Of a stretch of DNA of 64,000 bases, positions 27,481 to 36,734 are shown one piece after another; position 1 is the first letter of the stretch, and each line of letters begins with the position of its first letter. Source of the stretch: Salinarchaeum laminariae (GTDB lineage: Archaea; Halobacteriota; Halobacteria; Halobacteriales; Salinarchaeaceae). The stretch spans positions 558,001 through 622,000 of the forward strand of contig NZ_CP096270.1 in NCBI RefSeq assembly GCF_023204835.1. The letters run 5' to 3'. A program made the position numbers and the translations under genes. The notes below the pieces were generated by a model. That model was not told the origin of the DNA, searched no databases, and saw nothing but the letters and a program-made list of their open reading frames with translations.

Positions 27481-27887
27481 TGGTGGGGAGGGTTGTGCCG
27501 TGCTCGGGTGCGGCGCCCGATATGTCTTGTGCTGGTGCGCGACCGTCTGCAGCTCCGAGATTTCGGCCTCGCGCTACCCGGGAGAGGACGCCACCGGCCG
27601 TCGGTGCCTCGCGGCACAGCAACGGCGGCGCTGGTCGGCCGCGGCCACAGCAGTCCCTGATGGCCCACCCGCTGGTGACCGATCGTGCGCTCTGCCCCTC
27701 GTGCCGGTCGCGTTCTGTGCAAATCCATGGTTCGTGCTAACATCCCGAACTGCGGTCCCTGTCGACTTAGGAATATCGGCGCTACCGTCAGACGAACGTC
27801 CGACGGCAGGCGGCCGACCCGCCCGACATCGGCCGGCCTCGTAGCAGTCCCCAGCGCATTTAGTGACCCGGTGCGTGCGCTGAACCG
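27481..27887. other. 407-base intergenic region upstream of the CDC48 gene
   Basis: Holds the promoter side of the CDC48 gene and the upstream region of the membrane protein at 27888. I see no convincing gene; a 26-codon frame at 27660-27740 with CPSC and HGSC is noted among rejected items. No strong TATA box or repeat stands out. Confidence 0.5.
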
Positions 27888-28298
27888 ATGGTGTACACGG
27901 ACCCCGACGAGGTGCCCTGGAGCGCGTATCTCGCGCTCGGTGGGATCTTCGCGGTGATCGTCGCCGCGCTCCTCCCCTGGTTCACCCAGAACGGCGACCC
28001 GACGACGGGGCTGGCGTACGACGACGGCTACACCACGATGGGGGTCGCGCTGGCCACGCTCGCGCTCGGCGCGGCGTTCGAGTGGGGCATCGTCGCGCGT
28101 CTCGGCGGGGCGCTCGCGAGCGTGGTCACGATCGCCGTCGGGTACAACGCCTGGGACCAGATCACCGACTACCCGACCCACGAGCCGAAGCTCGGCCTCT
28201 ACCTGACGGTGCTGGGCGGCCTCCTCCTCCTGATCGCCGTGATCTGGGGATCGGTCGACGCGTACACCGACGACGGTGACACCGACGGCGTCGCCTGA
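27888..28298 (+). CDS. Four-helix membrane protein
   Basis: A 136-residue protein with hydrophobic segments at about 10-30, 48-65, 72-92 and 104-124 and a short acidic tail. The N-terminus MVYTDPDEVPWSAYLALGG and the loop YNAWDQITDYPTHEPKLGLY are the most distinctive parts. Family not recognised. It precedes larC on the same strand with a 90-base gap. Confidence 0.75.
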   Translation: MVYTDPDEVPWSAYLALGGIFAVIVAALLPWFTQNGDPTTGLAYDDGYTTMGVALATLALGAAFEWGIVARLGGALASVVTIAVGYNAWDQITDYPTHEPKLGLYLTVLGGLLLLIAVIWGSVDAYTDDGDTDGVA

Positions 28299-28387
28299 AA
28301 CCGAGCACGGACCGCTGGCGCCAGTCCAGTGACGGCGGCTTGGGGCCGACCGCGGCGCTTTTCGGGACGCCCCGCCTGCTCGAGAGT

Positions 28388-29785
28388 ATGACGACGCTCG
28401 CCTTCGACGGCCGAACCGGTGCGAGCGGCGACCTCCTCCTCGGCGCGCTCCTCGCTGCCGGCGCCGATCGCGCGGCGCTCGAACCGATCGAAGACGCGCT
28501 CCCGGTCAGCTACGACGTCGAGTCCGTCGACGAGGTCGGGATCCAGGCGACACGGGTTCGCGTGCTACTCGACGAGACTCACGACGATAGCGAGCACACT
28601 CACGAGCACGGGGCCAAACACGATCACGCCCACGAGCAGGGAACTGAGCAGGAGCACACCCACGATCACGCGGCGGATCACGACCACGAGCACGAACACT
28701 CCCACGGCACGGACCACGGTCACGACCACACCCACGACAACACGGCCGCGCACGGCCACGAGGAGCCGACCCCAGCGGAGGGCCACGGCCCGCACCGCTC
28801 CTACACCGAGGTTCGGGAGATCGTCGCGGAGCTGCCGATCTCCGAGGCCGCACGCGAGGACGCACTGGCGATCTTCGAGCTGCTCGGCGAGGCCGAGGCG
28901 GCGGTCCACGGCACCGACCTCGACGCGACGCATTTCCACGAGGTCGGTGCCGACGACGCGATCGCGGACGTGGTGGGGTTCGCGGTGCTCCTCGAGGATC
29001 TCGGCGTCGATTCCGTCGAGACGACGCCGGTCGCGGCTGGCGGCGGCGAAGTCCAGTCGAGCCACGGAACCTACCCCGTGCCGGCACCGGCAGTCGTCGA
29101 GCTGGCCGAGCGCGCGAGCTGGGAGCTCGAACACGGCCCAGTCGATCGCGAACTGCTGACGCCCACGGGCGCGGCGATCCTAGCGCACGCCGCCGAGGGG
29201 CGCCGCCGCGTTCCACCGCTGGGGATCGCAGGCTCGGGCTACGGCGCCGGCGGCTACGATCTGGGTAACCGCCCGAACGTGCTGCGAGCGGTCGTCGGCG
29301 AAGACCGCGGCGAGTTCGAGTGCCAGCCCATCTCGGTGCTGGAGACGAACGTCGACGACGTCTCGCCGGAGGTGCTCGGCGATCTACAGGCGTCGCTGAC
29401 TGCGGTCGGCGCGAAGGACGTCTCGATCGTCCCGACGACGATGAAGAAGTCCCGACCGGGTCACCTCGTGAAGGTGATCGTCGATCCCGCCGATTCGGCG
29501 GCCGTCGCCCGACGGCTCGCCGAGGAGACCGGCACGCTCGGCGTTCGCGAGGCCGGCGCGGCCCACCGCTGGGTCGCGGAGCGCCGGATCGAGCAGGTCA
29601 CGCTGTCGGTCGACGGCGACGACCACGAGATCGCGGTGAAGATCGGCACCGACGCCGACGGCGATTGGTTCGACGTCAGCGCGGAACACGACGACGCCGC
29701 AGCGATCGCACGCGAGGCCGGAGTTCCCGTCCGAGAGATCAGTCGACGGGCGGAAGCCGCCGCGCGACGGCAAATCGACGGATAG
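28388..29785 (+). CDS. larC: Nickel-pincer cofactor biosynthesis protein LarC
   Basis: CTP-dependent nickel insertase that completes the nickel-pincer nucleotide of lactate racemase-type (LarA) enzymes. The 465 residues hold the N-domain (MTTLAFDGRTGASGDLLLGALL), a His-rich loop, THFHEVGADDAIADVVG, TPTGAAIL and SGYGAGGYDLGNRPNVLR, and a C-domain with LETNVDDVSPEVLGDL and VPTTMKKSRPGHLVKV. The loop (residues 65-136) holds 23 histidines, far more than catalysis needs, and probably stores or delivers nickel. ATG 28388 is the family start. No larA, larB or larE lies in the window. Confidence 0.93.
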   Translation: MTTLAFDGRTGASGDLLLGALLAAGADRAALEPIEDALPVSYDVESVDEVGIQATRVRVLLDETHDDSEHTHEHGAKHDHAHEQGTEQEHTHDHAADHDHEHEHSHGTDHGHDHTHDNTAAHGHEEPTPAEGHGPHRSYTEVREIVAELPISEAAREDALAIFELLGEAEAAVHGTDLDATHFHEVGADDAIADVVGFAVLLEDLGVDSVETTPVAAGGGEVQSSHGTYPVPAPAVVELAERASWELEHGPVDRELLTPTGAAILAHAAEGRRRVPPLGIAGSGYGAGGYDLGNRPNVLRAVVGEDRGEFECQPISVLETNVDDVSPEVLGDLQASLTAVGAKDVSIVPTTMKKSRPGHLVKVIVDPADSAAVARRLAEETGTLGVREAGAAHRWVAERRIEQVTLSVDGDDHEIAVKIGTDADGDWFDVSAEHDDAAAIAREAGVPVREISRRAEAAARRQIDG

Positions 29786-29933
29786 CTACAGCGAATCGGG
29801 CGCCAGATTCGAGAAATCCACGGTCGTCGTAGATTGCCCCGGATTCATTCCTGAATGGGCCTTATATCGATATGATTCCTTTCGTTCGTACCAGGGTCAG
29901 CCTTTTACATTGCCATGCGAACAGTTGACGTGG

Positions 29934-30263
29934 ATGCCTCCCACAGACCGAACATCGACCGACTCGACGCCTGATGCGGCGCCCGACGAACTCGAAGGAT
30001 CGGCGACGACGGCGGCGGCGAAGACGGCACCAACGACGGAGACAGCTCAGAGGACGACGAGGGCCCATACCACGACGACGGCTCCGACAACGACCACCAC
30101 GTCCCGATCGATCGGCACGACGCGATCCATCGCGACAGCGACAATCAGGGCCGCGACACCAGGTGCAGACGACTGTCCACACTGTGGGACCGGCACGATC
30201 AACTGCCAGGGCAGGATCGACTGCCCGGCGTGTGCGTGGACGGAGGCGCGATCCGCGAGGTAG
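29934..30263 (+). CDS. Zinc-ribbon protein with an apparently frame-shifted linker
   Basis: A 109-residue protein with an N-terminal TSTDSTPDAAPDELEGS and a C-terminal zinc ribbon (CPHCGTGTINCQGRIDCPACAW). The middle (about residues 26-76) is Thr/Ala/Arg-rich, unlike haloarchaeal linkers. In another frame the same bases give an Asp/Gly/Glu-rich linker (GDDGGGEDGTNDGDSSEDD...) with better third-position G/C, which suggests two compensating indels. ATG 29934 is chosen, with CTTTTACATT about 28 bases before it. Function unknown. Confidence 0.65.
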   Translation: MPPTDRTSTDSTPDAAPDELEGSATTAAAKTAPTTETAQRTTRAHTTTTAPTTTTTSRSIGTTRSIATATIRAATPGADDCPHCGTGTINCQGRIDCPACAWTEARSAR

Positions 30264-30473
30264 GCCCACCTCTGTCGACCATTCCAGTTGCCTCGGTCCC
30301 GGCCGATCCTCACTGGCATACACGTCCGGTCACGGCCCGGCGGTTGTCCCGGGCCGATCCCCCCGCCTACTGTTCCTGCAGTGCTCCGTACGGTCGACGC
30401 GTCAGATCCGTGGCGGCAACTGAATCGAAGCGATCATCGGCAAAATCGCAGTCCGCGATCAGGACGAGACCGC

Positions 30474-31235
30474 TCAGTCGTCGCGATGTTCCTGGAGCGC
30501 CTCTTCGACGGTGAACTCCCCGCTGGCGACGCGACGGGCGAGCTGTTCGTCGATCGCACGGTTGTCCTCGCCGGCGTCGCGTGAGCGCACCTGAATCCGC
30601 CGGAGCTCGCCAACGGTGGGATCGACGTCCCGGGCCTCGATCACCTCGCCCGACCGCCGGGCGATGTTCGCCGCCGCGAGCACGTCGCCCATGCCGCTGG
30701 CGCCCGCACCGAGCGACGGCGTCGTTCCGGTCTCGTCGACGAGTTCGACGCGAACGTCGCCGAGTGCGTCGACGAGTCGAGCGCCCTGGAGCCGTGCGCC
30801 GTCGCCGATGCGTACGATCGGATCCGGCGCCTCGTCGAGCTCCTCCCGGACGATCTCGCCGACGTCGGCCAGTGGCACGTGGTAGGCCGCGATGACGGTA
30901 TCTCCGACGAGCACCGCGACGCCGGGGCGATCGCCCGGATCGATCCCGACGACGAGCTGGCCATCCTCCCCACGGGCGAGCTGCAGCGCCGCCTCGACGG
31001 CGGTCCGCGGGTCGCCTGGCTCCGCGCCGACGATCTCGAACTCCTCCTGAGCGCCGTCCGATTCCCTGTACTCCGCCCGAGCGCCCTCGACCTCGTCCGC
31101 CGCGACGATCAGCACCGAGGCCGACTCCGGCAGCGGTTCGCCCTGCTCGACCGTGGTGAAGACCGCGTCGCGATCCCGGAGCTCCGCGACCACGTCGTGA
31201 TACACCTCGAAATCCTCCGTCGCGACGACGATCAC
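30474..31235 (-). CDS. RNase H-fold (YqgF/RuvC-like) protein
   Basis: A 253-residue protein starting at GTG 31235. The central domain (about 93-185) has the RNase H-like pattern of YqgF/RuvC proteins: VVGIDPGDRPGVAVLVG, then VRIGDGARLQG, then ELVDETGTTPSL. The aspartates are placed as metal ligands. The N-terminal about 90 residues look like a small Rossmann-type domain, and the C-terminal about 60 residues are helical (RRIQVRSRDAGEDNRAIDEQLAR). I infer a nuclease or nucleic-acid-binding role; no partner gene is beside it. Confidence 0.65.
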   Translation of the reverse strand: MIVVATEDFEVYHDVVAELRDRDAVFTTVEQGEPLPESASVLIVAADEVEGARAEYRESDGAQEEFEIVGAEPGDPRTAVEAALQLARGEDGQLVVGIDPGDRPGVAVLVGDTVIAAYHVPLADVGEIVREELDEAPDPIVRIGDGARLQGARLVDALGDVRVELVDETGTTPSLGAGASGMGDVLAAANIARRSGEVIEARDVDPTVGELRRIQVRSRDAGEDNRAIDEQLARRVASGEFTVEEALQEHRDD

Positions 31236-31325
31236 GTGGGGACTTGGCGCCTCTGGAAAATAAGATCGCTGGACGACATCACCCGGATGAGTCAGCTACA
31301 AGGCAACGCGCAAGCGCGTAAAAAT

Positions 31326-33890
31326 ATGGTTGCGCAGATCACCCGACAGTCGCTCGCGGGCGAGTGGACAGTCCGCCAGACCGGCGCCACGCCCACCGAC
31401 GCCCCCGCGAACGCTGGTCTCGACGGCTCGCTCGCCGCCGAGGTGCCCGGCGACGTCTACCACGACCTGCTCCGGGCCGATGAGATTCCGGATCCCTTCG
31501 TCGAGGACACCGAACTGGACGTCCAGTGGGTCGGCGAGACCGACTGGACCTACGAGACGACCATCGAGGTCGACGACGCGATCGCCCACGACGAACACCG
31601 GCTCGTCTTCGAGGGGCTCGACACCGTCGCCGAGGTCTCCTTCAACGGCGAGGTCGTCGGGACCAGCGACAACATGCACCGCCGATACGAGTTCGACGTC
31701 GGTGCGGCGCTGGAGGCCGGCGAGAACGAGATCGCCGTCGCCTTCGAATCGCCGGTCGAGTACGCCGCCGAGCGCGCGAACGCCTACCCCTACGAGGTCC
31801 GATCGATCGAGTTCCCCGTCGAGCAGCCCCACCGGAACTTCATCCGGAAGGCGCAGTGTCACTTCGGCTGGGACTGGGGCACCTGTCTGCCCACGATGGG
31901 AATCTGGCGAGACGCCGAACTTCTGAGTTTCTCCGAGCCCCGGATCACCGACGTCGCGGTCGGGCAGGACCACGACGACGGTACTGTCGAGCTCGACGTG
32001 GATCTCCGCGTCGAGGCACCGGCGGCCGGCGAGCACGACGTCACCGTCGCGATCGACGACGCCGAGATCGATGCCGCGTCGACGACGACCGTCTCGATCG
32101 ACTCCGGCATCTCCGAACCGACCGTCTCGCTGACCGTCGAGGATCCCGATCTGTGGTGGCCCGCCGGCCACGGAGACCAGCCGCTCTACGACCTGACCGT
32201 CGAACTCTCGACTCCCGGGGGAACCACGGCCGACGCCGCCAGCGAGCGGATCGGCTTCCGCGAGATCGAACTCGTCCGGGAGCCAGACGGCGACGCCGAC
32301 GAACCCGGCGAGTCCTTCGGCTTCGAAGTGAACGGCCAGCCGATCTACGCGAAGGGCGCGAACTGGATCCCGACCGACGGCATCCCGACGCGCGTCGACG
32401 ACGCAGATTACGAGCGGCTCCTCTCCGACGCCGTCGACGCGAACATGAACATGATTCGCGTCTGGGGCGGCGGGATCTACGAGCGGGACGCCTTCTACGA
32501 GACCTGCGACGAGCAGGGGCTGCTCGTCTGGCAGGACTTCATGTTCGCCTGTGCGCTCTACCCCAGCGACGACGAGTTCCTCGACACCGTCGCCGCCGAA
32601 GCCGAGTATCAGGTTCGGCGACTCGCCTCCCACCCCTCGATCGCGCTGTGGTGTGGGAACAACGAGAACGAGGAGATGCTCCGGGAGTGGATCGGTGAGG
32701 ACGCCGAAGATTACGACACCTACTCCGACGACTACGACGCGCTCTATCTCGACACTCTCGGTCCCATCGCGGAGCAGTACGATCCCGACGATCGCGCGTT
32801 CTGGCCGGCCTCGCCGCACAGCTCGAGCCCCGACGTTCTGCCCAACGACAACCGCGAGGGCGACGTCCACTTCTGGGACGTCTGGCACTCCGGCAAGCCG
32901 TTCTCGGCCTACCTCGACGCCGAGCCGCGGTTTGCCTCCGAGTTCGGCTACCAGTCGTTCCCCTCGATCGAGACGCTTTCCGAGGTGCTCGACCCCGCAG
33001 ACATGAACCCGACGGCGCCGCTGATGGAGCACCACCAGCGCAACCCCGGCGGCAACGGACGGATCCTCCAGCGGATGGTCGACCACTTCCGGGTCCCCTT
33101 CGACATGGGCGATTTCGTCTACCTGAGCCAGGTCCAGCAGGGGCTCGCGATCGAGACCGCCATCGAGCACTGGCGACGCATCAAACCACACTGCGGCGGG
33201 ACGATCTACTGGCAGCTCAACGACATGTGGCAGGTCGCCTCCTGGTCGTCGATCGAGTACGGCGGTCGCTGGAAGGCCTTGCAGCACATGACGCGGCGGT
33301 TCTACGCGCCGGTGCTCGTCTCGATCGTCCCCGTCGACGATGACGGCGATCCGATCGGTCGCGACGAGGATCCCGCAGCCGCGCAGGTCTGGGTGACCAG
33401 CGACGAACCCCAGGCACTCGACGGCGACGTCGAAATTGCGGCGGAGACGTTCGACGGCGAGACGATCCACGCCGAGACCGTCGCGGCGGACGTCGGCCCC
33501 CAGGAGAGCGCCGTCGTCGCCACGCTCGACCCCGACGCCCTCGGCGAGGACGACGTCGACGCCGATCTGACGGACCTCCTGCTCCGCGCGGAGTACACCG
33601 GTCCCGAGGAGTCCTACGTTGCCCACGAAGTGCTGAACGTCTACAAGCAACTCGACCTCCCCGACGTCGATCTCGACGTGACCGTCGAGGGCGATGAAGT
33701 GACGGTGGCCGCCGACGCGGCCGCGCTCTACGTCCGGCTCGGCCCCGGCGAGCTCCAGGGCCACTTCTCGGACAACTTCTTCCACCTCGCTGCCGGCGAG
33801 GAGCGCACCGTGACCTTCGATCGCCAGGACGGCGAGGACGGTGCCCTCGACGACGCGCTCACCCTGACCCACCTCCGCGAGACGTACTGA
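31326..33890 (+). CDS. GH2 family beta-mannosidase
   Basis: Exo-acting retaining glycosidase of 854 residues with no signal peptide. It has an N-terminal jelly-roll (about 8-180, ...SLAGEWTVRQ, FVEDTELDVQWVGETDWTYE, with CHFGWDWGTC), immunoglobulin-like domains and a TIM barrel. The barrel holds Glu447 (acid/base) in CGNNENEE and Glu539 (nucleophile) in ASEFGYQ. C-terminal sandwich domains follow. The GWDW signature and the overall layout fit beta-mannosidase. The start at 31326 is chosen; an in-frame ATG at 31287 is possible. With the GH3 enzyme at 12041 it suggests use of plant-type oligosaccharides. Confidence 0.93.
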   Translation: MVAQITRQSLAGEWTVRQTGATPTDAPANAGLDGSLAAEVPGDVYHDLLRADEIPDPFVEDTELDVQWVGETDWTYETTIEVDDAIAHDEHRLVFEGLDTVAEVSFNGEVVGTSDNMHRRYEFDVGAALEAGENEIAVAFESPVEYAAERANAYPYEVRSIEFPVEQPHRNFIRKAQCHFGWDWGTCLPTMGIWRDAELLSFSEPRITDVAVGQDHDDGTVELDVDLRVEAPAAGEHDVTVAIDDAEIDAASTTTVSIDSGISEPTVSLTVEDPDLWWPAGHGDQPLYDLTVELSTPGGTTADAASERIGFREIELVREPDGDADEPGESFGFEVNGQPIYAKGANWIPTDGIPTRVDDADYERLLSDAVDANMNMIRVWGGGIYERDAFYETCDEQGLLVWQDFMFACALYPSDDEFLDTVAAEAEYQVRRLASHPSIALWCGNNENEEMLREWIGEDAEDYDTYSDDYDALYLDTLGPIAEQYDPDDRAFWPASPHSSSPDVLPNDNREGDVHFWDVWHSGKPFSAYLDAEPRFASEFGYQSFPSIETLSEVLDPADMNPTAPLMEHHQRNPGGNGRILQRMVDHFRVPFDMGDFVYLSQVQQGLAIETAIEHWRRIKPHCGGTIYWQLNDMWQVASWSSIEYGGRWKALQHMTRRFYAPVLVSIVPVDDDGDPIGRDEDPAAAQVWVTSDEPQALDGDVEIAAETFDGETIHAETVAADVGPQESAVVATLDPDALGEDDVDADLTDLLLRAEYTGPEESYVAHEVLNVYKQLDLPDVDLDVTVEGDEVTVAADAAALYVRLGPGELQGHFSDNFFHLAAGEERTVTFDRQDGEDGALDDALTLTHLRETY

Positions 33891-34006
33891 ACGGCGTCAA
33901 CCGCTATCTTTCGATTCTCGGCATCGATCGCACTACAGCAGCGGGCACCGCTGCCGGCTACACTTTGCTACACCGTCCACGAATGGCGCTCACCTCGCCT
34001 ACCACG

Positions 34007-34132
34007 GGGCGGGACTCCGAAAGGGGCCGACTGGTCGACCGTGTAGACGAAGCAAGCACCGCAACTGAGCGAACGCAGTGAGCGAGGTGAGGAGCGCAGC
34101 GAGTGTACACGGTCGAGCGGGAGGGGGCTTTC
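34007..34132 (+). repeat. Dispersed structured element, copy A (short form)
   Basis: Lies in the 328-base gap between the convergent mannosidase and aRF1 genes; the rest holds no gene. It reads GGGCGGGACTCC, GAAAG, GGGCCGACT, then a 13-bp stem with one mismatch (34033-34045 against 34106-34118), enclosing GACGAAGCAAGCACCGCA and GAGCGCAGCGAG. It closes with GGGAGGGGG and CTTTC. GAAAG/CTTTC here versus GGAAG/CTTCC in copies B and C is a compensated base-pair change. Confidence 0.8.
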
Positions 34133-34218
34133 GTGGGCGGTCGCTGTCGCGGTGACGTTCGGTAGGTCGAACTACCAAACACCCAGAAAACGACCAAAAT
34201 TCCCGATAATAGCAGTCC

Positions 34219-35475
34219 CTAGACGCCCGTCGAGTACCGCAGATTGCCCGCGATCCCGCCGAAGGCGTCCATGAGCTGCTCGCCCTTCTCGAAGTCCGTC
34301 GAGATGAAGACCGTGTCCGTGCCGCGCTGCTCGGCGATGTTCATCAGATGCTCGATGACGTCCTCGCGGTCCTCCTCGTCGGTTTCGATTGTCTCGCCGC
34401 AGTCCGCGCAGTCGACGCTCTCCGGTGTGGCGTGGCGTCGATCGACGAGTTCGTAGGTCGTGTCGGTGCAGGCATCGCAGTCGGCGACGACGACGTCCTG
34501 GCGGAGGTCCTCGCTGAGGAGGAGCGTCTCGACGGAGCCCATCATGAGATTCTGGCGGGTCGCATCGAAGCCGTAGGTGGCCTCGCCCCCATCGTGGAGC
34601 TGCTTGAAGAACTCCTCCATGAGGTTCTTGTCCTGCATGATCTCCGCGTCGGCGAGCGCCTCCTCGCCCTGGTCGACGAGATCGTGGAGTCCGGACTCGT
34701 CGGTGTAGGAGACGTCGAACTTGCCGAGGACGAGATCCTGCAGCTCGTGGTGGAGATAGTCGCCGTCGAGGAATTCGTCCTTCGTCGGCGAGGGGCCGCC
34801 GACCAGGATGCCGTCCATCTCGTGGCGATCGGGAACGAACAGCTCGTCGGCCATCCCCGCGACCTCCTGATAGAAGTTGTCGATCGCTTCGAGTCGCAGG
34901 CGGGCGAATCGCTGTGCGGACTGACCCCCTTTGCGCTGCTTGCCCGGAACCAGCGAGGACGCCGATTTGACCGGCTCGACGCGCTTGCCCTTGAGCCAGC
35001 CCACGTTGGCCTCGCGCCGGTCGAGGACGATCAGCCCGTAGAGCCCCTTGTCCGCGAGCATGTACTCCAGCGGCTCCGTGAGGAAGTGAGAGTCGCAGTG
35101 GTAGCGGAAGGACTCGATGGGGTCCGGCGGACTCTCGAGAACCTCCGTCACCATGTCGGTCTGGCCGCCGCCGGCATCGATCGCGCCCGAGAACAGCACC
35201 ATCCCGTTCTCCGGTGCCGCCTCGTAATACTGCAGCCGGGACTTGATCGAGGAGAGCGCGTCCTGGACGTTCGTCCGCGTCTGCTTGGACTTGATGTTGG
35301 AGGCCTCGCTGTGCTCCTGGGTGACGTGCGCCTGCACCTCGCTGATGCGGGTGCCACCCGGCACGTAGATCGAGACGAGCTGGGTCCCCGAGCCCTCGTA
35401 CTCGTCGAGCTTCTCGATGACCTTCTTGAACTCGTACTTTTGTCGATCGCTCTGTTCGGCCTCCTGCTCGCTCAT
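34219..35475 (-). CDS. prf1: Peptide chain release factor aRF1
   Basis: Recognises all three stop codons and triggers peptide release. The 418 residues show the stop-codon reading motif NIKS (ASNIKSKQTR, about residue 65), the catalytic GGQ loop (KGGQSAQRFARLR) and a C-terminal domain for recycling-factor contact. That domain carries CDAC and CADC zinc-ribbon pairs, typical of the archaeal form. ATG 35475 (MSEQEAEQ) is chosen because the upstream frame is not conserved in character. Downstream lies structured element A. Confidence 0.97.
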   Translation of the reverse strand: MSEQEAEQSDRQKYEFKKVIEKLDEYEGSGTQLVSIYVPGGTRISEVQAHVTQEHSEASNIKSKQTRTNVQDALSSIKSRLQYYEAAPENGMVLFSGAIDAGGGQTDMVTEVLESPPDPIESFRYHCDSHFLTEPLEYMLADKGLYGLIVLDRREANVGWLKGKRVEPVKSASSLVPGKQRKGGQSAQRFARLRLEAIDNFYQEVAGMADELFVPDRHEMDGILVGGPSPTKDEFLDGDYLHHELQDLVLGKFDVSYTDESGLHDLVDQGEEALADAEIMQDKNLMEEFFKQLHDGGEATYGFDATRQNLMMGSVETLLLSEDLRQDVVVADCDACTDTTYELVDRRHATPESVDCADCGETIETDEEDREDVIEHLMNIAEQRGTDTVFISTDFEKGEQLMDAFGGIAGNLRYSTGV

Positions 35476-35753
35476 TGCAACAAAAGAGGCCCCGCGCGGT
35501 GTAAGTACCTGTTGAAGGTCGATCCGAAACGCCGTGGAGTGGTTTGATGTATGAGTCGTAGGCGAGGTGTTGGGGATTCGTCTGGACCCAGGCGATCGCT
35601 GACAGGACGAGGGGACGTACAACGCGTCTCGACGATTGTATTCGGAAGGTCGAGAACGAACCCACTGCTCTGTAGGGCTGCGAACCGAACAGTCATGTCA
35701 GCTCACGAACGCTGCCCCAGTTATTTTGCCTCCCGGGGAGATATCTGATACAC

Positions 35754-35966
35754 ATGTCTGAGGGTTCCGACAACACTGCCGGAGAACGGGTCGTCTTTGC
35801 AATGCTGGTTGGAGTGACGTTCGGAGCGGCACTCGGAACGACAGTTCTTCAAAATATCACACAGGGTATTGTTGCTGGTGTCGTCGTTGGGACACTCGCT
35901 GCTCTCGTCTTCCCAGCGTGGACAGACCGGTTCTTCGAAACGGTAACAGACAAACTCGAAGGTTGA
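35754..35966 (+). CDS. Small membrane protein
   Basis: A 70-residue protein with two hydrophobic, Gly/Ala/Val-rich segments (about 13-33 and 38-56) and an amphipathic end, WTDRFFETVTDKLEG. A TATA-like TTATTTTG (about 35721-35728) lies about 29 bases before the ATG, fitting a leaderless message. Codon use is less G/C-biased than in the surrounding genes, which hints at a recent arrival. Family not recognised. The 278-base region before it shows no gene. Confidence 0.65.
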   Translation: MSEGSDNTAGERVVFAMLVGVTFGAALGTTVLQNITQGIVAGVVVGTLAALVFPAWTDRFFETVTDKLEG

Positions 35967-36201
35967 CATCCTCTTCGCTTTGAAGGGCGGGTTTTAGCCT
36001 TGAAACTTCAATAATCTGCTACACTGACCGATAAGTGAGTACCCTGTACCGACCATTCGAATCGACATGCCAGCACTCCTCGGCTCCCGGGAACACGCAC
36101 GCGGTCTACGCAGTATCTCGAGAGCACGTGCCTACGGCTGAGACCACTGCAGGTGCAACTGAACGCAACCGTTAACATTTCACGAGGAGAGGTCTCGAAA
36201 C

Positions 36202-36582
36202 ATGGCCACCTACCCGCAAGACGGACCCACGAGCTTCGAAGCGCTCCTGGAACCCCTTCCAGCGGACGTCCGTGACGTTGCAACTCGATTGCGGGAACTC
36301 ATCCAGGCCACGATTCCAGACGCCGACGAATCGGTCTCTGGCGGAGCCAAAATGGGAATAGCGCTCTACAGTATCGGCGGGGCGAACAACGTCGTCTGTG
36401 GGATCCAGCCGACCGAGGACACGTGTCGGCTCTTCTTCCACGGATGGAAGCAACTCGAGGACGGCGGCTATCGTCTGGACGGCTCCGGCAAAAACGCTCG
36501 ACACATCAAGATCCGCTCACCAGAAGAACTCGATCTGGACGACGTCGAGAAAATGATCGAGATCGCCGCCGAGGCACGCTGA
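36202..36582 (+). CDS. DUF1801 (YdhG-like) protein
   Basis: A 126-residue single-domain protein: SFEALLEPLPADVRDVATRLRELIQATIPDADESVSGGAKMGIALYSIGGANNVVCGIQP, ending in KNARHIKIRSPEELD. This is the usual DUF1801 pattern, a small alpha/beta fold related to the iron-chaperone-like YdhG group. Its biochemical role is not established. It is a lone gene followed by structured element D. Confidence 0.85.
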   Translation: MATYPQDGPTSFEALLEPLPADVRDVATRLRELIQATIPDADESVSGGAKMGIALYSIGGANNVVCGIQPTEDTCRLFFHGWKQLEDGGYRLDGSGKNARHIKIRSPEELDLDDVEKMIEIAAEAR

Positions 36583-36734
36583 CCACGACCGAAGATGTGC
36601 CTCACTGATGGGTTGGCACGTCCCCAGGTACCTCGATCTTCGACAGCTTCCCATCCAGACTGTCAGCCGTGATAGGCTGAGACGAGAATATGCGAATCCT
36701 AAGAGGACACTCGCTACAGGACAGCAAACTGCTT

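Noticed and set aside
25396..27660. 754-codon open frame opposite the CDC48 gene
   Set aside because: Exact antisense shadow of a strongly conserved gene; composition reflects reversed codons.
27660..27740. 26-codon frame with CPSC and HGSC, zinc-finger-like
   Set aside because: Too short and without a promoter or clear codon bias; could be chance. Proteomics would be needed.
31296..33872. 858-codon open frame opposite the mannosidase gene
   Set aside because: Shadow of the GH2 gene, whose catalytic motifs are intact on the plus strand.
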